Assembly: GCA_012719955.1 (NCBI GenBank)
Contig: JAAXZI010000097.1
Location: 1-43,939, forward strand
Source: Phycisphaerae bacterium
Lineage (GTDB): Bacteria; Planctomycetota; Phycisphaerae; UBA1845; PWPN01
Reading direction: 5' to 3'
Length of the DNA stretch: 43,939 nt
In this document: one piece after another, positions 1 through 9,648 of the stretch
Numbering within the stretch: the stretch's first letter is position 1
How the letters are laid out: every line of letters begins with the position of its first letter
Notes under the pieces: model-generated
Seen by the model: only the letters and a program-made list of their open reading frames with translations
What the model was told of the DNA's origin: nothing
Database searches by the model: none
Position numbers and translations under genes: made by a program

Positions 1-305
1 CGCAACCACCAGTTCCGCTTCGCTCCACTGGTGGCCACTCTCACCTGGCCCCTCTCAGGGCCACTGGCGATTACCTGAGCGACAAACACATCTCCAGCCT
101 TAGACTCACTCCGGCTTCAGCCGGGCTTGCGGTTGATGCCGTCGGCACCCTCATCGGTTGTCCAAATCGTGAGCCCACCTCTGGAAGAGGTGGGCCACCC
201 GGCCCACCATCACCCGGTTAGAGAATCAAACGTCATCAGAGGCGGGGGGCGCAAAGATTCAGGCGCTCAGCAGCGCGGCGATCAACAACCAGGTTGGAAC
301 CTACC
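1..305. repeat. composite dispersed repeat, copy 1
   Basis: Positions 1-180 match 4530-4710 in the same orientation with only scattered substitutions. Positions about 180-305 (GAGGTGGGCCACC palindrome, then ATCACCCGGTTAGAGAATC and onward) match 4205-4320 in the opposite orientation. A shorter inverted relative lies near 2900-2990. No convincing protein is encoded. The repeat overlaps the last codons of the glycosyltransferase gene by about 20 bases. The left edge is cut by the window. Confidence 0.8.
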
Positions 306-1688
306 CAGGCTTGCAGCAGAATCCGTATCACTCGGCTGCTCGCTCCCCCGCCGCGTTCCCTGCCGCCACAGCGCTTCCAGCGTCAGCGGCAGCATCAGGA
401 TGTGGATCACCGCAAAAACCACCCACGACGCCTGCATCTCCCCAAAAATGAACTTGTTCACGAGCGCGGTGAGCCACTTCGAGGGGGGAAACAGGAAGTA
501 GCACACGTGGGCGATGTTGAGCATCGAGGTGATCGAGACGAGCCCCGCCGACCACCACCATCTGCGATCCCACAGCGGCAGCAAAGCCATGAGCCCCACC
601 GCCGGGATGGAATAGCGCTCGTGCATCTGCGTGGGCAAATTGAAGAACGCCCATCCCGCCGCCACCAGGGCCAGGGCCAGCGCGTAAGGCGTGTAGCGGG
701 CCCTGTGTAATCGCCACAGAATCAGGCCCAGGACCGCGAAAAACAGGGTCACGCCAATCATCCGGTAGCTGATCAAACCCAGCAGCAACGTGTCGTCACG
801 AGGAAAATCGTAGTGCTGCGGCGGCTTGTCCCAGGGCCGGGTCAAGAGCCACCAGAAGTTGTACGCGCGTACGGTCACCAGCGGATAGTACGACGCAAGG
901 TGGGCGTAGCCGTGGTAGAACTGCCTCAGTTGCCCGGTCCACCAGGCCAGGCCAGCCACGATGGCAAGCGTTATCAAACCGCCCAGGATGATTCGCCCCA
1001 GGCGCGGGCGCCAGGTGCTCCATTGTCCCAGAACCGCCATTCCCAGGACAGGGAGGGCAAAAACGGCCTGGGCTTTCATCAGCGGCGCGGCCACCAGCAT
1101 CGCCCCCAGCCAGACGGGCCTTTGACGAATCCAGGCCCAGACCGCCGCCACCAGGAACATAACCAGGATCGTGTCGGTCTGGCCGTAATAGGCCCCGTCG
1201 TAGAGGATCCCCGGGCTCAGGCAGTGGAACGCCGCCAACCCAACCCCCAGCCAGAGCTGCCCGAAATGCCGGCCGATCAAAAACAGCAGGCAGGCCGTCA
1301 CCATGTCCGCAAAGATGGGCGGGATCTTGAGGTACAGGATCAACGGCCGCCATTCATTCGGGTTGGGATGGAAATAGATCTGTAATGGCCGGGTGTAATC
1401 GCCCGGCAGGCCCAGGCCGCGATGCGCCCACCGCATGATCCGCAGGATGGACGGGTACATGGGCGGGTAGTTGTTGGCGATCCGCGGGGGGTATTCCGGC
1501 CGGCTGACGTACTCGCCAGGGTCCAGGCCCCAAAGCTGCCAGCACTCGATGTCACCAAGATGGCCCATCCACCAGCCCAGCCAGAGCCGCAGCGCCAGCC
1601 CCACGAAGCAAACCCCGATCAAGGCGGCAACGGCCCCGCGCGAACCACCAGGGCGGGAGGGCGGAAGCGATAGTGCGTGGGCAGCCAT
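282..1688 (-). CDS. polytopic GT-C type glycosyltransferase
   Basis: A 468-residue integral membrane protein with roughly ten hydrophobic helices. It resembles the GT-C/DUF2029 (mannosyltransferase-like) class, which transfers sugars from polyprenyl-phosphate donors on the outer face of the membrane. The first loop carries an acidic motif (GDIECWQLWG, about residues 45-54), and GAYYGQTD near residues 165-172 is a signature of PIG-M-like and related GT-C enzymes. A THERY-like stretch (QMHERY) precedes the C-terminal helices. The hydrophilic C-tail overlaps the repeat at the left edge of the window. Acceptor and product cannot be deduced. The start at 1688 gives the longest plausible N-terminus; no strong ribosome site is visible. 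Confidence 0.8.
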   Translation of the reverse strand: MAAHALSLPPSRPGGSRGAVAALIGVCFVGLALRLWLGWWMGHLGDIECWQLWGLDPGEYVSRPEYPPRIANNYPPMYPSILRIMRWAHRGLGLPGDYTRPLQIYFHPNPNEWRPLILYLKIPPIFADMVTACLLFLIGRHFGQLWLGVGLAAFHCLSPGILYDGAYYGQTDTILVMFLVAAVWAWIRQRPVWLGAMLVAAPLMKAQAVFALPVLGMAVLGQWSTWRPRLGRIILGGLITLAIVAGLAWWTGQLRQFYHGYAHLASYYPLVTVRAYNFWWLLTRPWDKPPQHYDFPRDDTLLLGLISYRMIGVTLFFAVLGLILWRLHRARYTPYALALALVAAGWAFFNLPTQMHERYSIPAVGLMALLPLWDRRWWWSAGLVSITSMLNIAHVCYFLFPPSKWLTALVNKFIFGEMQASWVVFAVIHILMLPLTLEALWRQGTRRGSEQPSDTDSAASLGRFQPGC

Positions 1689-2038
1689 GGCCAGGATGTT
1701 AAGGTTTGCCTCGCCAGGTGACCAGTGCTCCGTTGCGCTGCAGTTCGCAGATTACGTGACTGGCTTGGAGCGCAAGCGACGGGTCAGGACGCTGCTGGTC
1801 TCACACCCCTCGCTTATGCTTGGAACTGGCACGACAGCGCGAATTCGCAGCAGCCGGGCCGGGTACCCGGCGAAAGCTGGGTGCCCGCCGTTTTGCGGGC
1901 AGAACGGCCGGTACGGAGCCCGGCCCCTGCAGAAAATGGCCCACTTTGCGCTGTGGTGCCAGTTCAACAGCCTGCTCAGTCGATCCCCCGTGAACCCGGG
2001 CAACTGCATCATTGCAGTCCGTTGCATCCCACCCCAAA

Positions 2039-2824
2039 ATGGCGGCCATGCCGCGCTGGTCCACGCCACTGCGTCTGCTGGCCGACCTGTTGATGCCGCG
2101 GGCCTGCGCGGGCTGCGACCGGCCGCTGGTGGGAGAGCACGTCCCCTTCTGCCCGACCTGCATGGAGCGGATGCTGGCCGACTGCGGATCCGACTATTGC
2201 CCACGGTGCGGCCGGACCGCCGAACCGTATCTCGCCACCCCCGCAGGCTGTCCCAAGTGCCGACATACACGAGGGCCGCTGTCCGGCGTGGCTCGGGTGG
2301 GCACCTACGCCGGCATGGCGGGCGTGCTCGTCCGCCGCTTCAAGTTCGAGCATCAGCAACGGCTGGATGGCCTCCTGGGCACCCTGTTGGCGGATGCGGT
2401 GCGCCGCCAGCCCTGGTGCGACCAAATCGACGCGCTCGTGCCCGTGCCGACCGACTGGGGTGGGTGGTGGCGGTACCGGTTTCATCCGGCCGGAATGATC
2501 GCACAATGCGCGGGCGCGCGGCTCGGCGTACCCGCCCTGCCGTTGGTCCGCACGCACGGTAAGCGGCGCCGCCAGACCGGCCTGCCGGAATCTGAACGGC
2601 ATCTCAACATCCGCGGAGCCTTCCGCCTGGCCCGGGCGGCCCGAGTCGAAGGCGCATCCTTGTGCGTCGTTGATGATGTTTCCACCAGCGGGGCGACCCT
2701 GCGGGAAGTGGCCCGGGTGCTGAAGACGGGCGGCGCCGGGCAGGTATTTGCGGCCATCGTGGCCAAAACTGAGCTCAGCCCCCTACCGTCGCCAATCGCG
2801 CCGCCGGGCATAACGCCAAGTTGA
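2039..2824 (+). CDS. comF: ComF family phosphoribosyltransferase-like protein
   Basis: A 261-residue protein with the usual ComF layout. An N-terminal zinc-finger region holds paired cysteines (CAGC, CPTC, CPRCG, CPKC), followed by a type I phosphoribosyltransferase fold. The PRPP loop reads VVDDVSTSGATL near the C-terminus, and the basic stretch KRRRQTGL is the family hallmark. In naturally competent bacteria ComF assists DNA uptake through the membrane; in most lineages its role is not defined. Start choice: ATG at 2039 is preferred over an upstream TTG at 2012; ATG at 2048 is also possible. No other competence gene is in the window, so a role in uptake is not implied. Confidence 0.88.
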   Translation: MAAMPRWSTPLRLLADLLMPRACAGCDRPLVGEHVPFCPTCMERMLADCGSDYCPRCGRTAEPYLATPAGCPKCRHTRGPLSGVARVGTYAGMAGVLVRRFKFEHQQRLDGLLGTLLADAVRRQPWCDQIDALVPVPTDWGGWWRYRFHPAGMIAQCAGARLGVPALPLVRTHGKRRRQTGLPESERHLNIRGAFRLARAARVEGASLCVVDDVSTSGATLREVARVLKTGGAGQVFAAIVAKTELSPLPSPIAPPGITPS

Positions 2825-2859
2825 CGCTGGATCCCGGAGAGCGTGCATTTTGCACCCCT

Positions 2860-2990
2860 TTGAGGCGGGCAGGATGCCCGCCCCCCTGATGCACCAGGTG
2901 GCCCACATCGTCAGAGGTGAGTTCACGATTTAGACAACCGATGGGAGTGCGATGGCATCAACCACAAGCCCGGCTCAAGCCAGCCTCCTG
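2860..2990. repeat. palindrome plus inverted partial copy of the composite repeat
   Basis: GGCGGGCAGGATGCCCGCC at 2865-2883 is an 8-bp-arm hairpin. It is followed by GGTGGCCCAC, GGTGAGTTCACGATTT and then, from about 2932, the reverse complement of the GGTTGATGCC...ATCGGTTGTC portion of the composite repeat seen at 1-180 and 4530-4710. The rest of the 600-base gap between comF and the lipM-like gene shows no gene. Confidence 0.65.
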
Positions 2991-3149
2991 TCACCATTAC
3001 CGATTTAGTCTCGCAAGAGTCATAAGCCAGCCACAGCATCAGGCGCAGTAGTCAGCGATCAGCGGGCGGCAGGCCGGAAGGTGAGAACGGAGCGACGAAA
3101 GCCCCCATCCACGCCTGATTCCTTTGCACATAGCCCGGCAAACGCCCCT

Positions 3150-3300
3150 CTACGCTCCATCTCTCTATCTCTCCATCTCTCACACTTCCCCGGGCCCCTC
3201 TCAAGCACTCAGTGTCCTGATAAGGCGGACAGGATGTCCGCCCCCCGTTTGGATTCAAGAAGGCGGGCAGGATGCCCGCCCCCCGGATGCGCCCGGCGGT
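3150..3300. repeat. CTCTCCAT tract and two REP-like palindromes
   Basis: A pyrimidine-rich short tandem tract (CTCCATCTCTCTATCTCTCC and continuation) at about 3155-3190 is followed by GGCGGACAGGATGTCCGCC near 3224 and GGCGGGCAGGATGCCCGCC near 3263. Both belong to the hairpin family arrayed at 37.2-37.8 kb. A similar CTCTC tract recurs at 38025-38055. Confidence 0.65.
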
Positions 3301-3425
3301 TTCACCACAATCCTTTGCCAGCCCCCCGGACTCCACCAGCCTTGCCGGGCGCTCGCTGTCTGCCAGGGCCTCGTTATACAATGGCGAAGCTGAATTGAGG
3401 CAGAGCAGTAAGGCAAGGAGCGCTG

Positions 3426-4184
3426 ATGAACGCAGCAGGCATGTCCCGGTTACGCTGGTTGATCGATGAGCCTGGCGACGGGCCGACCAACATGGCCCGA
3501 GACGAAGCCATCCTTCAGTGCGTGGGCCGAGGGATCTCTCCGCCCACCCTGCGGTTTTATCGCTGGTCGCCGCCGACCATTTCGCTGGGGTACTTTCAGG
3601 CCTACGCCGACTACGCGGCCCTGCCGCCGCCGGCCGGCCATTTGGCCGTTGTCCGCCGTCAGACCGGCGGCGGGGCCATCCTCCACGACCTGGAACTCAC
3701 CTACGCACTGGTGCTGCCCCTCGACCATCCCTGGCTCAACCATCGGGGAACAACCGTTCTGTACGAGCGCGTCCATTCGGCCTTTGCCACCATCCTCAGC
3801 GACTACGGCGTGCCCATCACCCGCCCGGACAAAACGGCCCCCGCGGGATGCTCGCATGGCGGCCCCTTTTTCTGCTTCTCGGCCCACAGCCGGTTCGACC
3901 TGCTGGTTGACGGCCGGAAGCTGATGGGCAGCGCCCAGCGCAGGACCGCCACCGCCGTGCTTCAGCACGGCTCGCTGATTCTTCAGACGCGCTTCGATCA
4001 ACAGGTCTGTGCGGCCGCGTCAGAGTATGCCGACATCGACATCATCTCGTGCCTGCCCCGTCTGGCCGAGGCGGTCGGGGACGGCCCGGTCGGAGAGCCC
4101 GGCCGGCTGAGCGAGGAAGAGCTCCAACTGGCCAACGAGCTGCGCGCCAAGTATGCCAGCCCTGAGTGGACGCGCCAGCGGTAA
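3426..4184 (+). CDS. lipM: LipM-like octanoyltransferase (lipoate ligase A family)
   Basis: A 252-residue biotin/lipoate protein ligase fold enzyme. Family members move octanoyl from octanoyl-ACP to GcvH or other lipoyl domains, or attach free lipoate. The lipoate-binding motif RRQTGGGAILHD is at residues 77-88. The catalytic-type cysteine is C150 (FFCFSAHSRFDLL), the same position as in Bacillus LipM, and the conserved lysine is K165 (DGRKLMGSAQRR). Presence of the cysteine favours acyl transfer (LipM/LipL type) over an ATP-dependent ligase. AAGGAG at 3415-3420, five bases before ATG 3426, fixes the start. It stands alone between repeat-rich gaps; no lipA or dehydrogenase subunit is in the window. 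Confidence 0.87.
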   Translation: MNAAGMSRLRWLIDEPGDGPTNMARDEAILQCVGRGISPPTLRFYRWSPPTISLGYFQAYADYAALPPPAGHLAVVRRQTGGGAILHDLELTYALVLPLDHPWLNHRGTTVLYERVHSAFATILSDYGVPITRPDKTAPAGCSHGGPFFCFSAHSRFDLLVDGRKLMGSAQRRTATAVLQHGSLILQTRFDQQVCAAASEYADIDIISCLPRLAEAVGDGPVGEPGRLSEEELQLANELRAKYASPEWTRQR

Positions 4185-4204
4185 CACGGATTCCGCTATA
4201 CACT

Positions 4205-4712
4205 CAGGTAGGTTCCTACCTCTGGTTGTTCGCCGCTGCGCTGCTGATCGCGTGAATCCTCGTGTCCCCACCTCTGATGACGTTTGATTCTCTGACCGGG
4301 TAATGGCGGGCCGGGTGGCCGGCTTTCAGCTGGCCGGCGTTTGCCGCCACCTTCAGGTGGACACACGCCCCGAAGGAACGGCGAGAAAGTAGCCAGGGGT
4401 GGAGCGAAGCGGAACCCCTGGTAAAGCCCGCATCTCTCCTCGATAGCCGCCCCGGCAGGGGCGGCGTGAGACCACGCACCAGCATCTCACCCCGCCCCTG
4501 CCGGGGCGGGTGCTTGTGTACCAGGCACTCGCAACCACCAGTTCCGCTTCGCTCCACTGGTGGCTACTCTCACCTGACCCCTCTCGGGGCCACGGGCGAT
4601 TACCCAAGCGACAAACACATCTCCAGCCTCAGACGCATTCCTGCTTCAGCCGGGCTTGCGGTTGATGCCATCGGCACCCTCATCGGTTGTCCAACTCGTG
4701 AGCCACCTCTGA
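4205..4712. repeat. composite dispersed repeat, copy 2
   Basis: Positions 4205-4320 are the inverted counterpart of 180-305, and 4530-4710 are the direct counterpart of 1-180. Between them are a CGCCCCTGCCGGGGCGG-type palindrome and a GGGTGGAGCGAAGCGGAACCCC hairpin-like segment. The same family (AGGTTCCTRCCT, then TTGTC, CGCTGATCG, GAATCTTCG) recurs at 15.1 and 15.7 kb. The repeat is interrupted at its 3' side by the small inverted-repeat element described next. Confidence 0.8.
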
Positions 4713-4866
4713 GTACGTGTTTAGCGTGTGCGGAGTCCGCAGAGTGGGGCTGTTGAGGCCAAGAATGCAGTTGAGTCGGCAGTCTGGAGTGATTTCGAGG
4801 ACAATATCGAGTTCCCAGCCGCCAGAATACCGCAGAAATCGCATATTTTACACGCTAAACACGTAC
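4713..4866. mobile_element. 154-bp MITE with 17-bp TIRs and 8-bp TSD
   Basis: GTACGTGTTTAGCGTGT at 4713-4729 is the exact reverse complement of the 17 bases at 4850-4866. ACCTCTGA is directly repeated on both sides (4705-4712 and 4867-4874). Removing the element and one ACCTCTGA leaves GCCACCTCTGAAGAGGTGGG, the uninterrupted palindrome found at the equivalent point of copy 1 (CCCACCTCTGGAAGAGGTGGG, about 174-194). No coding capacity, so transposition would depend on a transposase elsewhere. The 8-bp duplication length occurs in several IS families, and I cannot assign one. Confidence 0.85.
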
Positions 4867-5035
4867 ACCTCTGAAGAGGTGGGCCACCCAACGCACAAGA
4901 TTCATTGGGGATCGGCATGACACGTCCGGCCACGCGCAAAACACCCGGAAATATCTCTAATCCCCTCTCATTAGAGCTGAATCCGTGATATACTTCACAA
5001 GGGAGAAGGACGCTTTGTGGATGGGAGGTGTTCAC

Positions 5036-5335
5036 ATGCATCCTTCCCCAAATCGCCCGGTGCATGGGCATATCCGCGAGCGGGCCAGGCAGTTCATCGG
5101 CGCGTGGATCTCGGCATTGTTCGTGAACCCCTTCGGATTCATCGCGGCGGTGATCGGCGTATGGATGACCATCATGGCCGTGGGACCGGCGGTTCGGCTC
5201 ATGGCCGAAGGGACGGTATGGACCGTGTTGGGCTACGGAATCGGCCTGCTGGCTCTGGCCCTGATCACCGTCCTGGCCACAGCCCATCTGCTACTGACGG
5301 CCATCGCCGGTTGGAACGGATTTCGTCATTGCTGA
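5036..5335 (+). CDS. small two-helix membrane protein
   Basis: A 99-residue protein of unknown function. A polar N-terminus (MHPSPNRPVHGHIRERARQF) leads into two hydrophobic helices (about residues 25-50 and 60-92) separated by a short loop with an acidic residue. ATG 5036 is chosen because GGGAGGTG lies just upstream (5023-5030); an in-frame ATG at 5021 lacks such a site. The gene is convergent with and overlaps by ten bases the coiled-coil gene on the other strand. No family is recognised. Confidence 0.65.
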   Translation: MHPSPNRPVHGHIRERARQFIGAWISALFVNPFGFIAAVIGVWMTIMAVGPAVRLMAEGTVWTVLGYGIGLLALALITVLATAHLLLTAIAGWNGFRHC

Positions 5336-6486
5336 TCCGGCTTCGGTTCCATCGCCAGCATTGCCGCGATCCGCGCATATTGCGCGATTGCCAGATCCAG
5401 CTCCAGCTTGGGATCGCGCCGCTTCTGGGTCTGGGCGCGGGCCAGCTCTTCCCAGTCCTGCATGTCCCGCACGTAATCAAAATGGCAGCGGACCAGCAGG
5501 TCCATCCGCCCGGCCGCACGTAAGAATGCCGACTCGGCGCCAAAGCATTCCGCCCGGGCTTCGATAAACCGTCCGTAATCGGGGACCTGGGCGGCCAGGG
5601 CCAGCGCCTTGTGCACCAGGTGCAGATCCCGGGCGCGTTTATCCATCCGCTCCCGGACGAGATCCACATGGCCCTGCGCCTCGGCGATCAGGGCCTCGGC
5701 CTCCAGCCGCTGCGCTTCGGCCGCGGCCAGATTTCGCCCGTACGCCTCCGTGTCCCTGCGTTTCTCAAAGACAGATTCGAGTTTGCGGGAGCGTTCCAGG
5801 TAGGCCCGCAGGGCTTCCATCCGCTGGGGGTCGTCGTCCGCGGCGGCGAGTTGCGCCTGCATCCAGCGCCGCGACCACAGCAGGAGGTTGTTGAAGCCGG
5901 CCGGGTCGTAGCGTCCCCCCATCTCCTTCCCAGCCAGGTCATAAGCCTGCTGAGCAACCTGGACGCGCTCCACCGCTGGTTGCGCAGCGGGACCGGCCGG
6001 TTTCCGGCCATTGCCCACACGCCTCAGCTCCAGCTCGAAGCCAAGCCGCGTATAGCGAATTTCCAGGAGATCCAGCCGCGACGCGGCGCGTCCTTTCCCG
6101 CCCTGCTGCTCATAGGCACGTTCAAGATCGCGGAGCTGCCGAACCTGGCCGCTGAGCAACTCTTCCATTTCGGCCGGCGGCAGGACATCCCGGCTCGCCC
6201 ATACGAGATAACGACGCGTAGCGACCCGGGCGCGAACGAACAAAGAATGGCTGTGGCCCGTCTGGGCGATCTGATCGGCAAGTTCGGCCGCCTTGCGTGC
6301 GGCGGCCAGGCGCTGTTGTTGGAGCTCAGCCGTCTCGGCGGCGGATTCCCCGGGTTGTGACTGGCCCCGCGATTCCAGTCCGGCGGCACTCACAAGAAGA
6401 GCGCAACCGACCACCCACCACCTCAGCCGGACTATCGCGCGCCCGCCGCCGCGCCGGTCCGGGCAGATTGGCCGTAAACGCCTCAT
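5326..6486 (-). CDS. exported alpha-helical/coiled-coil protein
   Basis: A 386-residue protein with an arginine-rich N-terminus and one hydrophobic segment (RWWVVGCALLVSAAG, about residues 22-36) that looks like a signal peptide or anchor. The remainder is alanine-, glutamate-, arginine- and glutamine-rich, as in long amphipathic helices or coiled coil (for example residues 48-75 and 215-275). No catalytic motif or known domain stands out. It resembles periplasmic scaffold-like TolC/OmpH-type helical proteins in composition only. Its stop overlaps the end of the convergent small membrane protein gene, and the GH25 gene lies upstream on the same strand with a 134-base gap. Confidence 0.7.
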   Translation of the reverse strand: MRRLRPICPDRRGGGRAIVRLRWWVVGCALLVSAAGLESRGQSQPGESAAETAELQQQRLAAARKAAELADQIAQTGHSHSLFVRARVATRRYLVWASRDVLPPAEMEELLSGQVRQLRDLERAYEQQGGKGRAASRLDLLEIRYTRLGFELELRRVGNGRKPAGPAAQPAVERVQVAQQAYDLAGKEMGGRYDPAGFNNLLLWSRRWMQAQLAAADDDPQRMEALRAYLERSRKLESVFEKRRDTEAYGRNLAAAEAQRLEAEALIAEAQGHVDLVRERMDKRARDLHLVHKALALAAQVPDYGRFIEARAECFGAESAFLRAAGRMDLLVRCHFDYVRDMQDWEELARAQTQKRRDPKLELDLAIAQYARIAAMLAMEPKPDQQ

Positions 6487-6620
6487 GCCAGATCATACCC
6501 TGCCGGCGTGAAGCAAGGGCCACAGTTCCCCGAAAAAGGGCACGGCGGGCGAGGTTGATCGGCCGATTAACGACTGCGCCCGCCAGTGCCCGCTGGAGAA
6601 GACAGCTACTGAACAAACTC

Positions 6621-8279
6621 CTACTGGACAAACTCCCATTTGACGGCGTCGGATCGCCCGGCATTACCGCTTGGGCCGGAGCCGCCGCCGGTCGAGCCGT
6701 CCAACGTCACGGTGTACTGCGTGCCGGCGTTCAAGGTGTACTGGCCCAGCAGGAGCCACTTGTTGACTGCATTGGTTCCGCAGGTCGTATTCTGGCAGAT
6801 GCCCACGCTGGCCGTGCCACCCGCGTGGGTGATCTTGTGGACCATGGGGTTACCGCTGTTTTGAGTGCTGCAGTTGGTGGTGTAGACCTTGTAGACGCCG
6901 GTAACCGTCGGGGTATACCGGAACACCGCAGTCTTGGCCGTGCCGTCGATCACGCACCACCGATGGCCGATGCCCGCCGTCGTGCCTGACGCGGTGCTCT
7001 TGGGGGTGCCGTTCGACCAGGTCCCGGTCTCCGAATACAGGTTGTAGTTGAGTCCACCCGAGCGGCTCTCCACGATATGCGGCGCCGGCGGCGGAGGATC
7101 GCCCGAATCGATCAGGGTCCACTTGATGGCGTCGGACCGGCCGGCGTTGCCACTCGGCCCCGACCCGGCCGCGGTGGAGCCGTCCAGCACCACGGTGTAT
7201 TGCGTGCCCGCGTACAGGTAATACTGCCCCAGCGGGTACCAGACGTTCACCGCGTTCTGGCCGCAGGTGGTGTTCTGGCAGACCCCGACGCTGGTGGTCC
7301 CGCCCGCGTGACTGACCTTGTGGATCAGCGGATTGCCGCTGTTGCTGGTGGTGCAGTTAGTAGTGAAAATGGCGTAGGTACCGGTGGTCGAAGGCGTGAA
7401 GCGGAATGTCGCGGTAGCCGCTCCACCGAGCGTGCACCACCGGTGGCCGATGCCAGGCGTTGTGCCGGTGGCGCTGCTCTTGGACGCGCCGTTCGACCAA
7501 GTCCCGGTTTCCGAATACATGTTGTAGTTCTGGCCACCTGAGCGGCTCTCTACGATGTACGGCGGCGTGATCGTGCCGCCCGGAATAATGTAGTTCTCCA
7601 GTTCGGCCAGGGTCCCGTTAAACACGTTCAGATCCGCATCGCCCGGGATGCCGGGAACTTTTCCGTGCGAGGTCCACTGCCAGAAGACCCAGTTGTTGAA
7701 GATCCCGATGTTCGGCTGACCGTTCTCCGGATCCGGATAGGTCCAGTACTGGGCAATCCAGAGGTCGCGATTGGCCAGCGAGGAATCAAGCTCGTAGGTG
7801 GCGTAGTTCGTGTTCGTGTAGATCAGCGGCTCGACACCAGTCAGGGCCTCGACCCGGTTCATGAAGGTATTGGCCCAGTTCGAAAGCGCGGCCGTGCTTA
7901 AGTTGGATCCCTGCTCCAGGTCCAGGACCGGCCGCAAGTGGCCGGGGGTCATGTAGGCGCCGGCCACGCTGACGAACCAATCCGCTTCGGCGGTCGCGCT
8001 GTAGTACTGGGGATACGCGAAGTGGTAGACCCCCATGACCAGACCGGCTTGAGCCGCCCGGCTCATGTTGTCAGCCAGCGTCGAATCCGCATAGTCGATG
8101 CCCGCACTGGCCCTGCAGAAACCAAACACTTTCCCCGAACCGGCGATCTGATTCCATTCGGCCTGCGTGATCTCCCCCTGCCAGTACGAAACATCCAGGC
8201 CGTCAGGACGATCGGCCCACGCGGTCGTCGTCACCGCCATCGCAACCAGGACACAACCAGAGAACTGCCATGCGCGCAT
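6621..8279 (-). CDS. secreted GH25 muramidase with two C-terminal repeat domains
   Basis: A 552-residue exported lysozyme-like enzyme predicted to cleave the MurNAc-GlcNAc bond of peptidoglycan. A signal peptide ends near AWA (residues 20-22). The GH25 barrel spans about 26-231: the first catalytic acid is in GLDVSYWQG (D29), the DxE pair is in PVLDLEQG (D120, E122), and QWTSHGKVPGIPGDADLN is near 201-218. After a short linker come two ~150-residue copies that each begin with IVESRSGG and end with GNAGRSDA(I/V)KW. These look like golvesin/Xly carbohydrate- or wall-binding beta domains. GGAGAGGAGAAGG precedes the start. Roles could include predation, wall remodelling or competition; the sequence does not decide. 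Confidence 0.88.
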   Translation of the reverse strand: MRAWQFSGCVLVAMAVTTTAWADRPDGLDVSYWQGEITQAEWNQIAGSGKVFGFCRASAGIDYADSTLADNMSRAAQAGLVMGVYHFAYPQYYSATAEADWFVSVAGAYMTPGHLRPVLDLEQGSNLSTAALSNWANTFMNRVEALTGVEPLIYTNTNYATYELDSSLANRDLWIAQYWTYPDPENGQPNIGIFNNWVFWQWTSHGKVPGIPGDADLNVFNGTLAELENYIIPGGTITPPYIVESRSGGQNYNMYSETGTWSNGASKSSATGTTPGIGHRWCTLGGAATATFRFTPSTTGTYAIFTTNCTTSNSGNPLIHKVSHAGGTTSVGVCQNTTCGQNAVNVWYPLGQYYLYAGTQYTVVLDGSTAAGSGPSGNAGRSDAIKWTLIDSGDPPPPAPHIVESRSGGLNYNLYSETGTWSNGTPKSTASGTTAGIGHRWCVIDGTAKTAVFRYTPTVTGVYKVYTTNCSTQNSGNPMVHKITHAGGTASVGICQNTTCGTNAVNKWLLLGQYTLNAGTQYTVTLDGSTGGGSGPSGNAGRSDAVKWEFVQ

Positions 8280-8723
8280 AGACCTTCTCCTCTCCGAGCA
8301 GCCGGAGCTGCGCGGACATCAAGAGGGACCTTCGTTCCACTGACGTCGTGGAACGCTATACTCCGCAGGAGTCCAACCAGCCTTCCGTAGCGATCGGAGC
8401 CAAAGAAGAGATGCGCCGCCCACTGTGCCCGCCGTGGGAACAGCGGCCGGGCAGGAGCCGGACCTTCCAATGGTCGCGACAAGAACGATGGAAAACTAAC
8501 AACGCCAACAAACGTCGAAAAGTGGTTAACAGAGACGCGTTAGAATTGTTGGCGCAAAGCAGTATATCCCGTGTGTCCGTGATTGCAATAAAAAAAAGAT
8601 CTTTACCGGAGAAAGGCTGTGAGGAGTTGCTGCTGTTAGCAATAAGTCGCGGAATGCCTGACGATTACAGCGGACATGGAACGACCGTGCGAGCCGGCGA
8701 TCGACAAGCGGCCGAGAGACTTG
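8280..8723. other. intergenic gap between GH25 gene and bioD
   Basis: No gene is visible. The GH25 ribosome site lies at about 8284-8296 on the minus strand. An A8 run at 8590-8597 next to a weak CTTT/AAAG hairpin at 8601-8615 could be a poor terminator for bioD read on the minus strand; this is a low-confidence suggestion. The stretch around 8480-8600 is markedly more AT-rich than its surroundings. Confidence 0.4.
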
Positions 8724-9550
<827 letters not shown>

Positions 9551-9648
9551 CAGCAGGCCCCATGGTCATAAGCGGTTCGTTGTCGGTCCCGCCCTCTTAT
9601 GCTTATCATCACCTCATCCATTTGGGTAGTCCTCGTCTTGGAGGAAGC

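Noticed and set aside
1471..2562. 363-codon plus-strand frame before comF
   Set aside because: It crosses the glycosyltransferase start region antisense and comF in a wrong frame; no family features.
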